Source of the DNA: Sulfurospirillum oryzae
Lineage (GTDB): Bacteria; Campylobacterota; Campylobacteria; Campylobacterales; Sulfurospirillaceae
Length of the DNA: 64,000 nt
Direction: 5' to 3'
Assembly (NCBI RefSeq): GCF_025770725.1
Contig: NZ_JANZKZ010000006.1
Span: 62,001-126,000, forward strand
The position numbers were made by a program, and so were the translations under genes. Numbering within the stretch: position 1 is the stretch's first letter; each line of letters begins with the position of its first letter. Below are positions 47,401-56,429 of the stretch, piece after piece. The notes under the pieces are model-generated. The model made no database searches, was not told the origin of the DNA, and saw only the letters and a list, made by a program, of their open reading frames with translations.

Positions 47401-47495
47401 GCGACGCCTCTCGCCTCAATACTGCCACACTCAGTGATTTTGTGGTTGGCTCTAATGCAAGGCAAGCGATTCCTGTGCACATTGAGAAGATTTAA
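44472..47495 (+). CDS. ttrA: Tetrathionate reductase-type molybdopterin subunit TtrA
   Basis: This 1,007-residue catalytic subunit has a twin-arginine leader (SRRNFLIGTS), an iron-sulfur motif C-x2-C-x3-C (CNGCTTFC) with a fourth Cys in TACSRGN, and a cysteine as the likely molybdenum ligand in GHTSICGLSMRAG. Length is close to the 1,020 residues of Salmonella TtrA and exceeds PsrA (about 760). Related selenate and arsenate reductases cannot be excluded by eye. The substrate is inferred from the B-C-A order and the linked two-component system. Confidence 0.78.
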   Translation: MEKSRRNFLIGTSIVAGSAAVGGYHETLGKAITMQRRGEKVKDAIYGNAPVTEIIQKEGKIAYSNDFVVKPSVCNGCTTFCSVRVKIDAKSGDVVRVFGNPYSLLSSDPWLPYKTPLEESFKATSGWKESGLEMRSTACSRGNLVYEKLKDPFRVTTPLKRVGKRGEDKWASISIEQLIKEISEGGNLFGEGDVQGLKALADTKTLIDAQNPEYGPIANKLCVLGTADEGRQNYMVHRFVQSFGTVNFMGHTSICGLSMRAGEAAYLDDFAGSPHMKPDFEHCEFLLSIGTAPAQAGNPFKRQAKLLAKGRTSGALRYVIVTPILTNSDSIAVGDRSRWLPIKPSGDLALVMGMIRVIIEEERYLKSYLAIPSDVAQKTLNEVSFTNATHLVIIDGAKKGEILVDANKAVHVIDKTDGLLKNAANVLEADILYEGEVSLEGVKYAVKSSFVLLKEAAFEHPLDFYAKESGVDEKTILELAREFTSYGRSVGVDCHGGTMHSTGFYTTYAIMMLGALVGNLNHKGGMSVGGGKFKDFNGACYNLLAYVGKQKPFGVRIDRARMAYEKSSEYKRKIEQGVNPYPAKDAWFPFSPAIESEVINSSANAYPYKLGALISWNANFVYGQSGSEHLLPLLKDPAKAIPLFVAIDPFINETSRYADYIVPDSVLYETWGVLAPWAGHLTKTTHVRYPILKSPNATFANGEPISMDSFMIELGKALGLAGFGKNAINGTNAKFDFDKPEDFYLRAFENVAMDGATPAPEASDDEIALAGFEEYVPLLQRICTDNWRRVAYVMSRGGRFADKASAYEGNKMSNAYKKPIAIYNQSVGTAFNSMNGEPYSGVPRYYAPRFYTGAKIDMDSKEFNLLAFSYKSNVLSSASASVESLRDTRYTTFIDLSTTTAKNYGIAHGDHVVVRSSEGKVQGICRIREGLHPRSIGIEHGGGREGEGGLSVQIDGVKKEGRIARRSGVNINTLGLSDASRLNTATLSDFVVGSNARQAIPVHIEKI

Positions 47496-47500
47496 ACATG

Positions 47501-47533
47501 GTTACATGTAAGGATTTAATCCTTACATGTAAC
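47501..47533 (+). terminator. 33-bp palindrome after ttrA
   Basis: GTTACATGTAAGGAT and ATCCTTACATGTAAC form a perfect 15-bp stem around TTA, six bases after the ttrA stop. Each arm contains a complete TTACATGTAA palindrome. There is no clear T-run, so it may be a bidirectional terminator or a protein site. Confidence 0.55.
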
Positions 47534-47900
47534 ATAAAAAATAACAGATCATTTCTATTATACGAAATATTTTTTAGAAATAAGATATTTTTTTAAAAGT
47601 CTAAAATATTAAGAGTATCTTATTTATTTTGATATAAATAAAATTTTAAGTGGTATTTATAATTGATTGACCTATGGTGATTGAGACAAAATCAAACTAA
47701 AATAGATTTATAAATTTCTATTATTTTAATTATTAAAAAAAATTGTTAAAGTACATCATTAAGTTTATTAAAACAAAGATTTCATATTTAAGACGTACTT
47801 TGAAAATACTAAGTATGCTTGGAGATTATAACTACTTTTGCTAGGAAATATTTGAATAATTTCTAATTAAATAGGAAAAAAAATTAACTTAAAACAAAGC
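47534..47900. other. AT-rich spacer between ttrA and polysaccharide region
   Basis: About 370 bp with very low GC content and no recognisable gene, RNA or leader element such as JUMPstart. It marks the compositional change into the polysaccharide locus. Confidence 0.5.
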
Positions 47901-48530
47901 GAATGCTTGTTAAAATTCATAATATAAATATTATTTATTTTAGTTCATCTGCCACTGTTTATGGCGAACCAAAATTTTTACCTTTTTCAGAAAAGCATCA
48001 TTTACGTACAACAAATTTTATGCTTAAACAAAACTGGTCGTTGAAGAGATGTTACACAATTTGTATGCGAATAATTCAACACATGGTAGATAATTATTCT
48101 TCGTTATTATAAATCCTGTAAGGGCACATGAAAGTGGTCTCATTGGTGAATTTCCACAATGAATTCCAAATAACCTTATGTCTTATATTGCATAAGTAGC
48201 TATTGGTAGATAAGATAAAGTTAATTTTTTCGGTGGATGATTATCCTACTCATGACAGTACAGGAGTAAGAGATTATATCCATGTCATTGGTCTAGCTTT
48301 TGGTCATGTTAAAGCTCTTCAATCAATTGAATAAACCTCAATGACAGTGATTAATTTTGGTGCCCAAAAGGGCTATTGTGTATTAGAGAGGTTATTAATT
48401 TTTTTTAACAAAGTTTGTGGTAAAGATATACCTTATATGATTATGCCAAGGCATGCAGGAGACATTGCAGAGTTTTATTCAGAACCAACCAACTTTGGCA
48501 AAAGAGATACTTTGCTGAGAATCTAAGCAT
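47901..48530 (+). pseudogene. galE: Decayed galE (UDP-glucose 4-epimerase)
   Basis: Fragments in several frames follow the order of GalE: the catalytic Ser region with IYFSSSATVYGEPKFLPFSE (47930-47990), NPVRAHESGLIGEFPQ (48113-48162), [20 protein letters not shown] (48255-48290), VINFGAQKG, and the CGKDIPYMIMPRHAGDIAEFY and FGKRDTLLRI tail (48415-48525). Several stops and frameshifts interrupt it, and the NAD-binding first third is missing. It is a dead gene, probably left from an earlier polysaccharide locus. Confidence 0.8.
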
Positions 48531-48603
48531 AGTTTAGATGCTTTGTGTGGTATTGTCTACTATATTTAAGAAAAAACGATACTAAGAAATTTTCAATTGA
48601 TGG

Positions 48604-48864
48604 TTTAAAAGAGGTTAGAATAAGAAATTACGACAGTGCTGGTATTTAGTTTTTGGTAAAAATATAAAAACCTATAAAGATGTAGAAAAGCTTGTAAACC
48701 TTGAAGAGAAAGTCAATCAAAATCTCTTATCTTGTCAAAATAGTATTGAGCATACGAGATGGACAACACATGGCAAGCCTACAGATATCATTTTGGTAAA
48801 TACTCTTGTGTAGTATATAGTAGATATGCCAAGAAATTTAGCAAAGTCAATTATTGTAGAGTGA
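48604..48864 (+). pseudogene. glmS: Decayed glmS with large internal deletion
   Basis: Pieces of glucosamine-6-phosphate synthase appear: LKEVRIRNYDSAGI (48604-48645), NLEEKVNQNLLSC and EHTRWTTHGKPTDI from the glutaminase domain, then the protein's extreme C-terminus VDMPRNLAKSIIVE with its stop at 48862-48864 (E. coli GlmS ends in a very similar PRNLAKSVTVE). More than 500 codons between them are gone. The wbpA ribosome binding site follows 15 bp later. Confidence 0.75.
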
Positions 48865-48887
48865 GAAAATTACAATTGGAGGAAAGT

Positions 48888-50156
48888 TTGAAAGATAAAA
48901 TATGTGTAATTGGATTAGGGTATGTGGGACTTCCTTTAGCCCATGCTTTTAGTGAGAAGTATGAAGTTGTAGGATTTGATATAAATAAAACTAGAATTGA
49001 TAACTTAAATAGTGGTTTTGATAGAACTTTAGAATTAACAGAAATACAAGTAAAAGAATCTATAAGAAATGGAATGAAATTTACTCTGAATGTAGAAGAT
49101 ATAAAAGATTGTAATATTTATATAGTTACTGTTCCAACTCCTATTGACGATAATAACGAACCTGATTTAACTCCTATTATAAAATCAACTGAAACTGTTG
49201 GAAAAATCTTAAAAAAAGATGATATTGTAATCTATGAAAGTACAGTATATCCAGGTGTTACAGAAGACGTTTGTGTACCAATACTTGAAAAAGAATCTGG
49301 ATTAAAATTTAATGAAACATTTTTCTGTGGTTACTCTCCTGAAAGAATCAATCCAGGTGATAAAAAACATACTGTTACAAAAATACTTAAAATCACATCT
49401 GGCTCAACTCCTAAAATAGCTATAAAAGTAGATAATTTATATAAATCTATCATAACAGCAGGCACTCACTTAGCTCCAGCTATCAAAGTTGCAGAAGCTG
49501 CAAAGGTTATAGAAAATACTCAAAGAGATGTAAATATAGCACTTATTAATGAAATAGCCATGATTTTTGACCTTATGAATATAGATACACATGATGTTAT
49601 CAAAGCAGCTGGAACAAAATGGAATTTTATCAAATTAACTCCAGGATTAGTAGGTGGACATTGTATTGGTGTTGATCCATATTATTTGACTCATAAAGCT
49701 CAAAGTTTAGGATATATGCCAAATTTGATTCTTGGTGCCAGACAAATAAATAATGGAATGAGTAAACTAATAGCTGATAAAGCTATCAAAAAGATGGTTA
49801 AATTCGATAAAAAACTAAAAAATACAAACATATTAATATTGGGTATTACATTTAAAGAAAATTGTTCAGATATTAGAAACTCAAAAGTTATGGATATTAT
49901 TAAAGAGCTTGAAGAGTATGAATGTAATGTTGCAGTTTATGATTACTGGGTAGATAGAAGTGATAAAGAAACCAAACATCTTAATTTCATAGATGAATTA
50001 CCATTATATAGTAAAAAATATGATTCTATTATAGTTGCTGTTGGGCACGATAAATTCAAAGAAATCACAACAGAACAATATGCAAGTATGTCAAATGGTG
50101 ACCCAATTATTATCGATGTTAAAGGTATCGTTGAAAAACCAACATGGAGGTTGTAA
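48888..50156 (+). CDS. wbpA: UDP-N-acetylglucosamine 6-dehydrogenase (WbpA-like)
   Basis: This 422-residue member of the UDP-sugar dehydrogenase family has the NAD motif VIGLGYVGLPLA, VTVPTPID, ESTVYPG, NTQRDVNIALINE, and the active-site cysteine in GGHCIGVDPYYL. It oxidises UDP-GlcNAc to UDP-GlcNAcA, first step towards UDP-ManNAc(3NAc)A. The start is TTG 48888 after GGAGGAAAG. An upstream frame to 48759 reads through the glmS remnant and is not real. It is the first gene of wbpA-B-D-E-I. WbpO/TviB-type GalNAc dehydrogenases are the alternative, made unlikely by the neighbours. Confidence 0.85.
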   Translation: MKDKICVIGLGYVGLPLAHAFSEKYEVVGFDINKTRIDNLNSGFDRTLELTEIQVKESIRNGMKFTLNVEDIKDCNIYIVTVPTPIDDNNEPDLTPIIKSTETVGKILKKDDIVIYESTVYPGVTEDVCVPILEKESGLKFNETFFCGYSPERINPGDKKHTVTKILKITSGSTPKIAIKVDNLYKSIITAGTHLAPAIKVAEAAKVIENTQRDVNIALINEIAMIFDLMNIDTHDVIKAAGTKWNFIKLTPGLVGGHCIGVDPYYLTHKAQSLGYMPNLILGARQINNGMSKLIADKAIKKMVKFDKKLKNTNILILGITFKENCSDIRNSKVMDIIKELEEYECNVAVYDYWVDRSDKETKHLNFIDELPLYSKKYDSIIVAVGHDKFKEITTEQYASMSNGDPIIIDVKGIVEKPTWRL

Positions 50157-50159
50157 AAA

Positions 50160-51128
50160 ATGCTAAATAAAAAAATTTTTGCGCTAATCGGTGCTAGTGG
50201 GTATATCGCACCAAGGCATATGCGAGCTATAAAGGAGACAGGAAATGAACTTGTAGCTGCACTTGACCCTTATGACGGTATTGGTATAATGGATAGTAAC
50301 TTTCCACAAGCTCATTTCTTTACTGAATATGAAAGATTTGATAGATTTGTGGATAAATGGCATAGAGATGGAAATAAAAAAATAGAATATATAGGAATTA
50401 CAACTCCAAATTATTTACATGATTCACACATTAGATTTGCACTAAAAAATGGTGCTCATGCTATTTGTGAAAAACCTTTGGTTTTAAATCCACACAATAT
50501 TGACCAATTAAAAATAATAGAAGAAGAAACTGGTAAAAAAGTTTATAATATTTTACAATTAAGACTTCATGATTCTATTATCGCCTTAAAAGAAAAAATA
50601 ACAAAAGAATTGGAACAAAATCCAAATAAGGTATATGACATTGATTTAACATATCTAACAAGTAGAGGTAAATGGTACTTTGTATCATGGAAAGGTGATG
50701 AAGCAAAAAGTGGTGGAATCGCATCAAATATAGGTGTTCACTTTTTTGATATGCTATCTTGGATATTTGGACCAATTGAAGAAAATATAGTACATCTAAA
50801 ACAACCAGATGCAAACGCAGGATTAATGAAGTTAAAAAATGCAAATGTAAGATGGTTTTTATCTGTAAACTATGACTATATTCCAGAAAATGTAAAAGCT
50901 ACTGGAAAAACAACTTTTAGGAGTATCATCGTTGATGGTGAAGAGTTTGAGTTCTCTGAAGGATTTACAGATTTACATACAAGATCTTATGAACATATCT
51001 TAAATGGTAGTGGATTTGGACTTGAAGAAGCTAGAAACTCTATAAATATTGTTTCAGTTATTAGAAAACTAACGCCACTTGGACTCCAAGGTGAATATCA
51101 TCCATTTTGTAAAAAGGTATTAAATTAA
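50160..51128 (+). CDS. wbpB: UDP-GlcNAcA 3-dehydrogenase (WbpB-like)
   Basis: This 322-residue Gfo/Idh/MocA oxidoreductase has an N-terminal NAD site ([13 protein letters not shown]) and the EKPL signature ([12 protein letters not shown]). P. aeruginosa WbpB is of the same length and oxidises C3 of UDP-GlcNAcA for transamination by WbpE. It lies 3 bp after wbpA and overlaps wbpD by one base. Confidence 0.85.
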   Translation: MLNKKIFALIGASGYIAPRHMRAIKETGNELVAALDPYDGIGIMDSNFPQAHFFTEYERFDRFVDKWHRDGNKKIEYIGITTPNYLHDSHIRFALKNGAHAICEKPLVLNPHNIDQLKIIEEETGKKVYNILQLRLHDSIIALKEKITKELEQNPNKVYDIDLTYLTSRGKWYFVSWKGDEAKSGGIASNIGVHFFDMLSWIFGPIEENIVHLKQPDANAGLMKLKNANVRWFLSVNYDYIPENVKATGKTTFRSIIVDGEEFEFSEGFTDLHTRSYEHILNGSGFGLEEARNSINIVSVIRKLTPLGLQGEYHPFCKKVLN

Positions 51129-51706
51129 TGGCTAAGTTTTTTGCTCACAAATCAAGTTACGTAGATGAAAATGTAAATATAGGTGATGATACAAAGATTT
51201 GGCATTTTTCTCATATTTTAAGTGGTTCAAATATAGGAACTAACTGTTCTTTTGGTCAAAACTGTGTAGTTGGCCCAAAAGTAAATATAGGGAATGGTGT
51301 AAAGGTTCAAAATAATATATCTATCTATGAAGGTGTTGAAATAGAGGATGATGTATTTTTAGGACCTTCTATGGTGTTTACAAATGTTACAAATCCAAGA
51401 GCATTTATAGTAAGACGAAAAGAATTTAAAAAAACAGTTCTTAAAAAGGGGTGTTCAATTGGTGCAAATGTAACGATAGTTTGTGGTGTAACAATTGGAG
51501 AATATGCACTTATTGGAAGTGGAACAGTAGTAAATAAAGATGTAAAACCGTATGCTTTAATGGTTGGAGTACCCGCAAAGCAAATTGGATGGGTATCAAA
51601 AGCTGGAAATACACTAAAATTTGATGAAAATGGGATGGCTATTGATAGCTTTGATAATACAAAGTATAAAATCCAAAATGATAATTTAATTATAATAGAA
51701 GAATAA
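51128..51706 (+). CDS. wbpD: UDP-GlcNAc3NA N-acetyltransferase (WbpD-like)
   Basis: This 192-residue left-handed beta-helix acyltransferase has hexapeptide repeats ([20 protein letters not shown] and so on) and a C-terminal [22 protein letters not shown]. Size and context match WbpD, which acetylates the 3-amino group using acetyl-CoA. It is coupled to wbpB by a one-base overlap (ATGG at the TAA). Confidence 0.87.
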   Translation: MAKFFAHKSSYVDENVNIGDDTKIWHFSHILSGSNIGTNCSFGQNCVVGPKVNIGNGVKVQNNISIYEGVEIEDDVFLGPSMVFTNVTNPRAFIVRRKEFKKTVLKKGCSIGANVTIVCGVTIGEYALIGSGTVVNKDVKPYALMVGVPAKQIGWVSKAGNTLKFDENGMAIDSFDNTKYKIQNDNLIIIEE

Positions 51707-51708
51707 AT

Positions 51709-52797
51709 ATGAAGATAGATTTCGCAAACTTACAATATCAACATGAATTATATAAAAATGAAATAGAAGAAGCTATTTTAAAAGTAGCAAGAAATTGCAA
51801 CTTTATCATGGGAAATGAAGTAGAAAAACTCGAAATTAGTCTTCAAGAGTTTACAGGTGCAAAATATGCTATATCTTGTAGTAGTGGTACAGATGCTTTA
51901 CTTCTCGCAATGATGGCACTAGACATCAAACCAGGTGACGAAGTGATAACAACACCATTTACTTTTATAGCAACTACTGAAACTATTGCTTTTTTAGGGG
52001 CAACTCCAGTATTTGTAGATATTGATGAAAAAACTTATAATATCAATCCTGATTTAATAGAAGAAAAAATCACTTCAAAAACAAAGGCTATTATTCCTGT
52101 GTCTTTATATGGACAGCCAGCTGATATGGATAAAATAAATGAAATAGCTAAAAAATATAACTTAAAAGTGATAGTTGATGGTGCTCAAAGTTTTGGAAGT
52201 ACTTACAATGGCACGATGGACTCATCACTTGCAGATATATCAACAACTTCATTTTTCCCCGCAAAACCTCTTGGATGTTATGGTGATGGAGGAGCCATAT
52301 TTACAAATGATGAAATTTTGTCAAATAAAATGAAATCTTTAAGACTTCATGGTCAGCTAAAAAGATATCATCATAAATATATAGGAATTGGTGGAAGACT
52401 AGATACTATTCAAGCAGCTGTTTTAAATGTGAAACTTAAATACTATGCAAAAGATTTGGCTTTAAGACAAGAAGTTGCTTTTAAGTATACAAAAGCTTTA
52501 GCAAACAAATCAAATTTAGTTCTTTCATATATAGATGAAAAAGCAACATCAGCTTGGGCTCAATACTCATTGAGAGTAAAAAATAGAGATGAGTTACAAG
52601 AAAAATTAAAAAAGGCAGGAATACCAACAGCAGTACATTATCCTATGCCTTTACACCTTCAAGAGTGTTTTACATATCTTGGATATAAAAAAGGTGATTT
52701 CCCTGTTTCAGAAATAGTATCAAATGAAATTCTGAGTTTACCTATGAATCCTTATGTTACTGATGAAGAGATTGAGTATATAGTAGAGAATATATAA
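51709..52797 (+). CDS. wbpE: UDP-sugar 3-aminotransferase (WbpE-like)
   Basis: This 362-residue DegT/DnrJ/EryC1 aminotransferase has the phosphate-binding SSGTDALLLA, the Asp in VIVDGAQSFG, and the PLP lysine in SFFPAKPLGCYGDGG. It adds the amino group at C3 of the oxidised UDP-sugar using glutamate. Neighbours identify it as WbpE. Confidence 0.87.
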   Translation: MKIDFANLQYQHELYKNEIEEAILKVARNCNFIMGNEVEKLEISLQEFTGAKYAISCSSGTDALLLAMMALDIKPGDEVITTPFTFIATTETIAFLGATPVFVDIDEKTYNINPDLIEEKITSKTKAIIPVSLYGQPADMDKINEIAKKYNLKVIVDGAQSFGSTYNGTMDSSLADISTTSFFPAKPLGCYGDGGAIFTNDEILSNKMKSLRLHGQLKRYHHKYIGIGGRLDTIQAAVLNVKLKYYAKDLALRQEVAFKYTKALANKSNLVLSYIDEKATSAWAQYSLRVKNRDELQEKLKKAGIPTAVHYPMPLHLQECFTYLGYKKGDFPVSEIVSNEILSLPMNPYVTDEEIEYIVENI

Positions 52798-53864
52798 TGA
52801 AAATACTAACAATTTTAGGTGCAAGGCCACAGTTTATAAAAGCAGGAAGCGTAAGTCGAGAGATATCAAAACATAATAAAATAGAAGAAATCATAGTGCA
52901 CACAGGTCAACACTATGATACAAATATGAGTGATATATTTTTTGATGAGATGAAAATTCCAAAGCCAAACTATTTTTTAGGAATTGGTGGAAAATTTCAT
53001 GGTGCTATGACTGGACAAATGATAGAGAAAATTGAAGAGGTAGCTATCAAAGAAAAACCTGATTGGATTATGGTATATGGTGATACAAACTCTACACTGG
53101 CAGGTGCAATAGTATCAAGCAAACTTCATATAAAATTAGCGCATATTGAAGCAGGACTTAGAAGCTTCAATATGCGTATGCCTGAAGAAGTAAATAGAAT
53201 CCTTACAGATAGAGTAAGTGATATATTATTTTGTCCTACGGATACAGCTATACAGAATCTTAAAAATGAAGGTTATAAAAATCTTGATTGCAAGATAGTA
53301 AAATCGGGCGATGTTATGCAAGATGGTGCAATATTTTATAAAAATTTAGCAACTAAACCAAAAATTGATATAAAAGATGATTTTATTCTTTGTACTATCC
53401 ATAGAGCAGAAAATACAGATGATGAAACTAGAATTAGAAATATATTTGAAGCTTTAGAAAAAATAGCAAAAGAAAAACAAGTAATCTTACCACTTCACCC
53501 AAGAACAAAAAAATCATTAGAAAACTTAAAGTTAAATATAGAAAATCTTACTATTATAGAACCTATTGGTTATCTTGAAATGGTATGGTTAATAGATAAC
53601 TGTTCTTTTGTCATGACAGATAGCGGAGGACTTCAAAAGGAAGCATATTTCTTTGAGAAACAGTGTATTACGCTGAGAGATGAAACAGAATGGGTAGAGC
53701 TTGTAATTTGTGGGGCAAATACTTTGGTAGGTGCTGATAAAGAAAAAATATTAGAAGCTTATAAAAATAATTCAGAATTTAACATTCAAAATTCAAAGTT
53801 AGATTTATATGGTGGTGGAAAAGCTAGTGAAAATATCATAAATGAGTTAAAGGTATATAATTGA
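52797..53864 (+). CDS. wbpI: UDP-GlcNAc(3NAc)A 2-epimerase (WbpI-like)
   Basis: This 355-residue non-hydrolysing 2-epimerase has GARPQFIKAG at the N-terminus, HTGQHYD, VYGDTNSTLAGA, HIEAGLRSF and TDSGGLQKEAYF. After WbpD it inverts C2 to give UDP-2,3-diacetamido-2,3-dideoxy-mannuronic acid. This completes the A-B-E-D-I pathway within five adjacent genes. Confidence 0.87.
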   Translation: MKILTILGARPQFIKAGSVSREISKHNKIEEIIVHTGQHYDTNMSDIFFDEMKIPKPNYFLGIGGKFHGAMTGQMIEKIEEVAIKEKPDWIMVYGDTNSTLAGAIVSSKLHIKLAHIEAGLRSFNMRMPEEVNRILTDRVSDILFCPTDTAIQNLKNEGYKNLDCKIVKSGDVMQDGAIFYKNLATKPKIDIKDDFILCTIHRAENTDDETRIRNIFEALEKIAKEKQVILPLHPRTKKSLENLKLNIENLTIIEPIGYLEMVWLIDNCSFVMTDSGGLQKEAYFFEKQCITLRDETEWVELVICGANTLVGADKEKILEAYKNNSEFNIQNSKLDLYGGGKASENIINELKVYN

Positions 53865-54646
53865 TAAAACCGTTTATTGAAATATTTAAGAATAAGAAGA
53901 TTATTTACAGTACTACATTGTACGATTTAAAAAGTAAGAATGCTGGCTCTATATTTGGTATTGTGTGGTTGATTTTATATCCTATATTATTTCTTTCTAT
54001 GTATGCTTTTGTATATCTTATGATTTTTAAAATAAGACTTGATGTAATGTCTCCTTATGAATATGTTATGTTGATTTTTTGTGGCTTAATACCTTTCCTT
54101 AGCTTTGCAGAAGCTTTGGGAAGAGGTGTTAATTCTGTTACATCAAATAGCAATCTGATAAAAAATACATTGTTTCCTATAGAATTTGCTCCTGTAACAG
54201 TAGTTTTATCCTCTCAGGTTCTTTTATTTGTTGGATTTTCTATGCTTTTTGTTGTAATGGTGTTTTTTGAAAAGATTGGAGTAACTTATCTGTGTTTGCC
54301 ATTGATTGTTTTATTGCAACTGATGTTTACGATAGGATTAGTTTGGATATTATCAACACTAAATGTATTTTTTAAGGATTTAGGACAAATTATTGGACTA
54401 GTGATTTTAATGCTTATGATGATTAGTCCTATAGCATATACAGAAAATATGATTCCAGAAGGGATTAGAGCTATTTTATATATCAATCCACTTTATTATA
54501 TGATTATGTTATATCAAAAGATTTTTATGTTTAATGAGTTGGACATAAAATTACTTGGAATTTTCTCTGTATTATCTTTATTGCATTTTATTTGTGGATA
54601 TTACTTTTTTACAAAATTAAAAGGTGTATTCAGTGATTATCTCTAA
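53861..54646 (+). CDS. wzm: Polysaccharide ABC exporter permease Wzm
   Basis: This 261-residue ABC-2 type permease has six membrane segments and the conserved SYxW-like N-terminal helix region (DLKSKNAGSIFGIVWLILYP). It moves lipid-linked finished polysaccharide across the inner membrane. TTG start, overlapping the wbpI stop by 4 bp. Confidence 0.87.
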   Translation: MIKPFIEIFKNKKIIYSTTLYDLKSKNAGSIFGIVWLILYPILFLSMYAFVYLMIFKIRLDVMSPYEYVMLIFCGLIPFLSFAEALGRGVNSVTSNSNLIKNTLFPIEFAPVTVVLSSQVLLFVGFSMLFVVMVFFEKIGVTYLCLPLIVLLQLMFTIGLVWILSTLNVFFKDLGQIIGLVILMLMMISPIAYTENMIPEGIRAILYINPLYYMIMLYQKIFMFNELDIKLLGIFSVLSLLHFICGYYFFTKLKGVFSDYL

Positions 54647-56429
54647 TACTTATGCAATAGAAGTTAGAAATGTTTCTAAAATGTATAAAAAATATAAAAA
54701 TAGTACATCTAAAATACTAGATTTATTGGGTTTTTCTTTCAGAAAAAACTACGAAGAATTTTGGCCTTTAAAAGATATAAATCTTACTATCAAAAAAGGT
54801 GAAAAAGTTGGTATGATAGGCAGGAATGGAGCAGGTAAAACTACACTTCTCAGTATGATTTCTGATAATGTAAAACCAACAAATGGAAAAATAAAAGTTG
54901 ATGGAAAAATAAGTGCTCTTTTTGTTTTAGGAACAGGGTTTCATCCTGAATTTTCAGGAAGAGAAAATATCAGATCATCACTTGCTTTTCAAGGGATTAC
55001 TGGAGCTAAAGCACTTGAATTAGAAAAAGAGATTATAGAGTTTTCAGAATTAGAAGATTTCATTGAACAGCCTTTAAAAACTTACTCAGCTGGTATGTAC
55101 ACAAGACTTGCGTTTACTGTATCCACGGCTATAAAACCTGAAGTGCTTATTATAGATGAGATATTAGGTGCTGGTGATGCTTATTTTAATTCTAAAGCTT
55201 TAGAGAGAATGAATAATCTTACAAATAGTGGCGCTACTATTTTATTCGTTTCTCATGATTTATCATCTGTTCAAAAAATATGTGATAGATGTATTTGGAT
55301 AGACAAGGGTAAAATCAGAGAAGATGGCTCTACTTTAGATGTTATAAAATCATATAGTGCAGATGTTAGAAAAAGGGAAGAGTTAAGGCTTCTCTCTCAA
55401 AATAGTGGAGTAAAGATCAATAATCAAAATTCTAATACAAAACAACTTCTTTTTAGATTTATAACTTCACAAAACTCTGCTACAGAAGAAAAGGGTTTTT
55501 GTGTTCATAAAATTAGACTTTTTGTTAAAAATAAATTATTAAGCGAAATAAGCATTGGTGATTCTATGGACAACTCTGTAGAACAAGATGGATACGTAAT
55601 TACTGGCAAAAAAATAAACTGGTCAGATAGTTTTAAAAAAGAAGGAAAATGGTGCAGAGAGTTTAAAAATTTTGGTGGTGAATACATCCATGCCATAGGG
55701 ATATTTCAGTTACCTTTAGTGATTGATTTAAAAGATGTAAGTTTTGATATTGAGTATTTTGATGAATTTGATGATGAAATATATTTTGAGTTTTATGATA
55801 GTAAAAAAAATATCTATAAAAATATAAAAACTATAACCTCATCTCAATCAAAAATCTGGCAAGTTACAAATCATATTCAGATATTTAAAAATTTAGCTAA
55901 AAAAGAAGAAAAAAATCTTGTTGAAGAAGAAATTATACAAGATATAGAGGAAAAAAATACAACAGATATATATGGTACAGGGGAGCTAATCATCACAAAA
56001 TTTACTTTTTTAGATGAAAGTTTGGAAGAAAGATTTGTATTTACGGTAGATGAACCTATAATCTTTAGAGTAAATTATAAATATTTTGAAGATATTTATA
56101 ATCCCGTTTTTGTAGTAGCAATATATAAACCAGATGGTACCACTATTACTCAACTTATTGATAAACAAAGAGGTTATAAAATTAATAAAGTAACTAATAA
56201 TAGTTTTGTTGATTTTAAAATCAATAATCTTAAAATAGGAAAAGGTGAGTATTTGGTTTCTGTTGCAATTTTTCATGATATAGACTTGACTAATCCAATA
56301 GAACAAAAAACTTATTGTTTGCATGATAGAAAGTATAAATTCAAAATAGAACAACCTTATGGACTAAATATGGATTTAGGGTTGATATATCAAGATTTTG
56401 AAGTAAAGTATGGAAGTGAACATGAATAA
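54624..56429 (+). CDS. wzt: Polysaccharide ABC exporter ATPase Wzt, enlarged
   Basis: This protein of about 600 residues has Walker A GRNGAGKTTLL, signature YSAGMYTRLAF, and Walker B VLIIDEILGAG. After the ATPase (to about 250) there are two further parts. The first is a beta-rich region of about 170 residues (260-430). The second is a terminal Wzt_C-like domain (about 450-600) of the type that binds the modified end of the glycan. Wzt of E. coli O8/O9a has only the second, so this one carries an extra module. GTG starts at 54624 or 54633 overlap wzm. Confidence 0.85.
   Translation: MYSVIISNTYAIEVRNVSKMYKKYKNSTSKILDLLGFSFRKNYEEFWPLKDINLTIKKGEKVGMIGRNGAGKTTLLSMISDNVKPTNGKIKVDGKISALFVLGTGFHPEFSGRENIRSSLAFQGITGAKALELEKEIIEFSELEDFIEQPLKTYSAGMYTRLAFTVSTAIKPEVLIIDEILGAGDAYFNSKALERMNNLTNSGATILFVSHDLSSVQKICDRCIWIDKGKIREDGSTLDVIKSYSADVRKREELRLLSQNSGVKINNQNSNTKQLLFRFITSQNSATEEKGFCVHKIRLFVKNKLLSEISIGDSMDNSVEQDGYVITGKKINWSDSFKKEGKWCREFKNFGGEYIHAIGIFQLPLVIDLKDVSFDIEYFDEFDDEIYFEFYDSKKNIYKNIKTITSSQSKIWQVTNHIQIFKNLAKKEEKNLVEEEIIQDIEEKNTTDIYGTGELIITKFTFLDESLEERFVFTVDEPIIFRVNYKYFEDIYNPVFVVAIYKPDGTTITQLIDKQRGYKINKVTNNSFVDFKINNLKIGKGEYLVSVAIFHDIDLTNPIEQKTYCLHDRKYKFKIEQPYGLNMDLGLIYQDFEVKYGSEHE

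Noticed and set aside
40807-47495. Polysulfide reductase psrABC or arsenate reductase arrAB
   Set aside because: The catalytic subunit is too long for PsrA, and the B-C-A order with an adjacent two-component system fits Ttr best; substrate still not proven.
47901-48112. Short frames as real small genes
   Set aside because: They align in order with GalE pieces in different frames, so they are parts of one pseudogene.
48759-48887. N-terminal extension of the WbpA-like dehydrogenase
   Set aside because: The extension reads out of frame through the glmS remnant; the NAD motif begins directly after TTG 48888, which has a GGAGG site.
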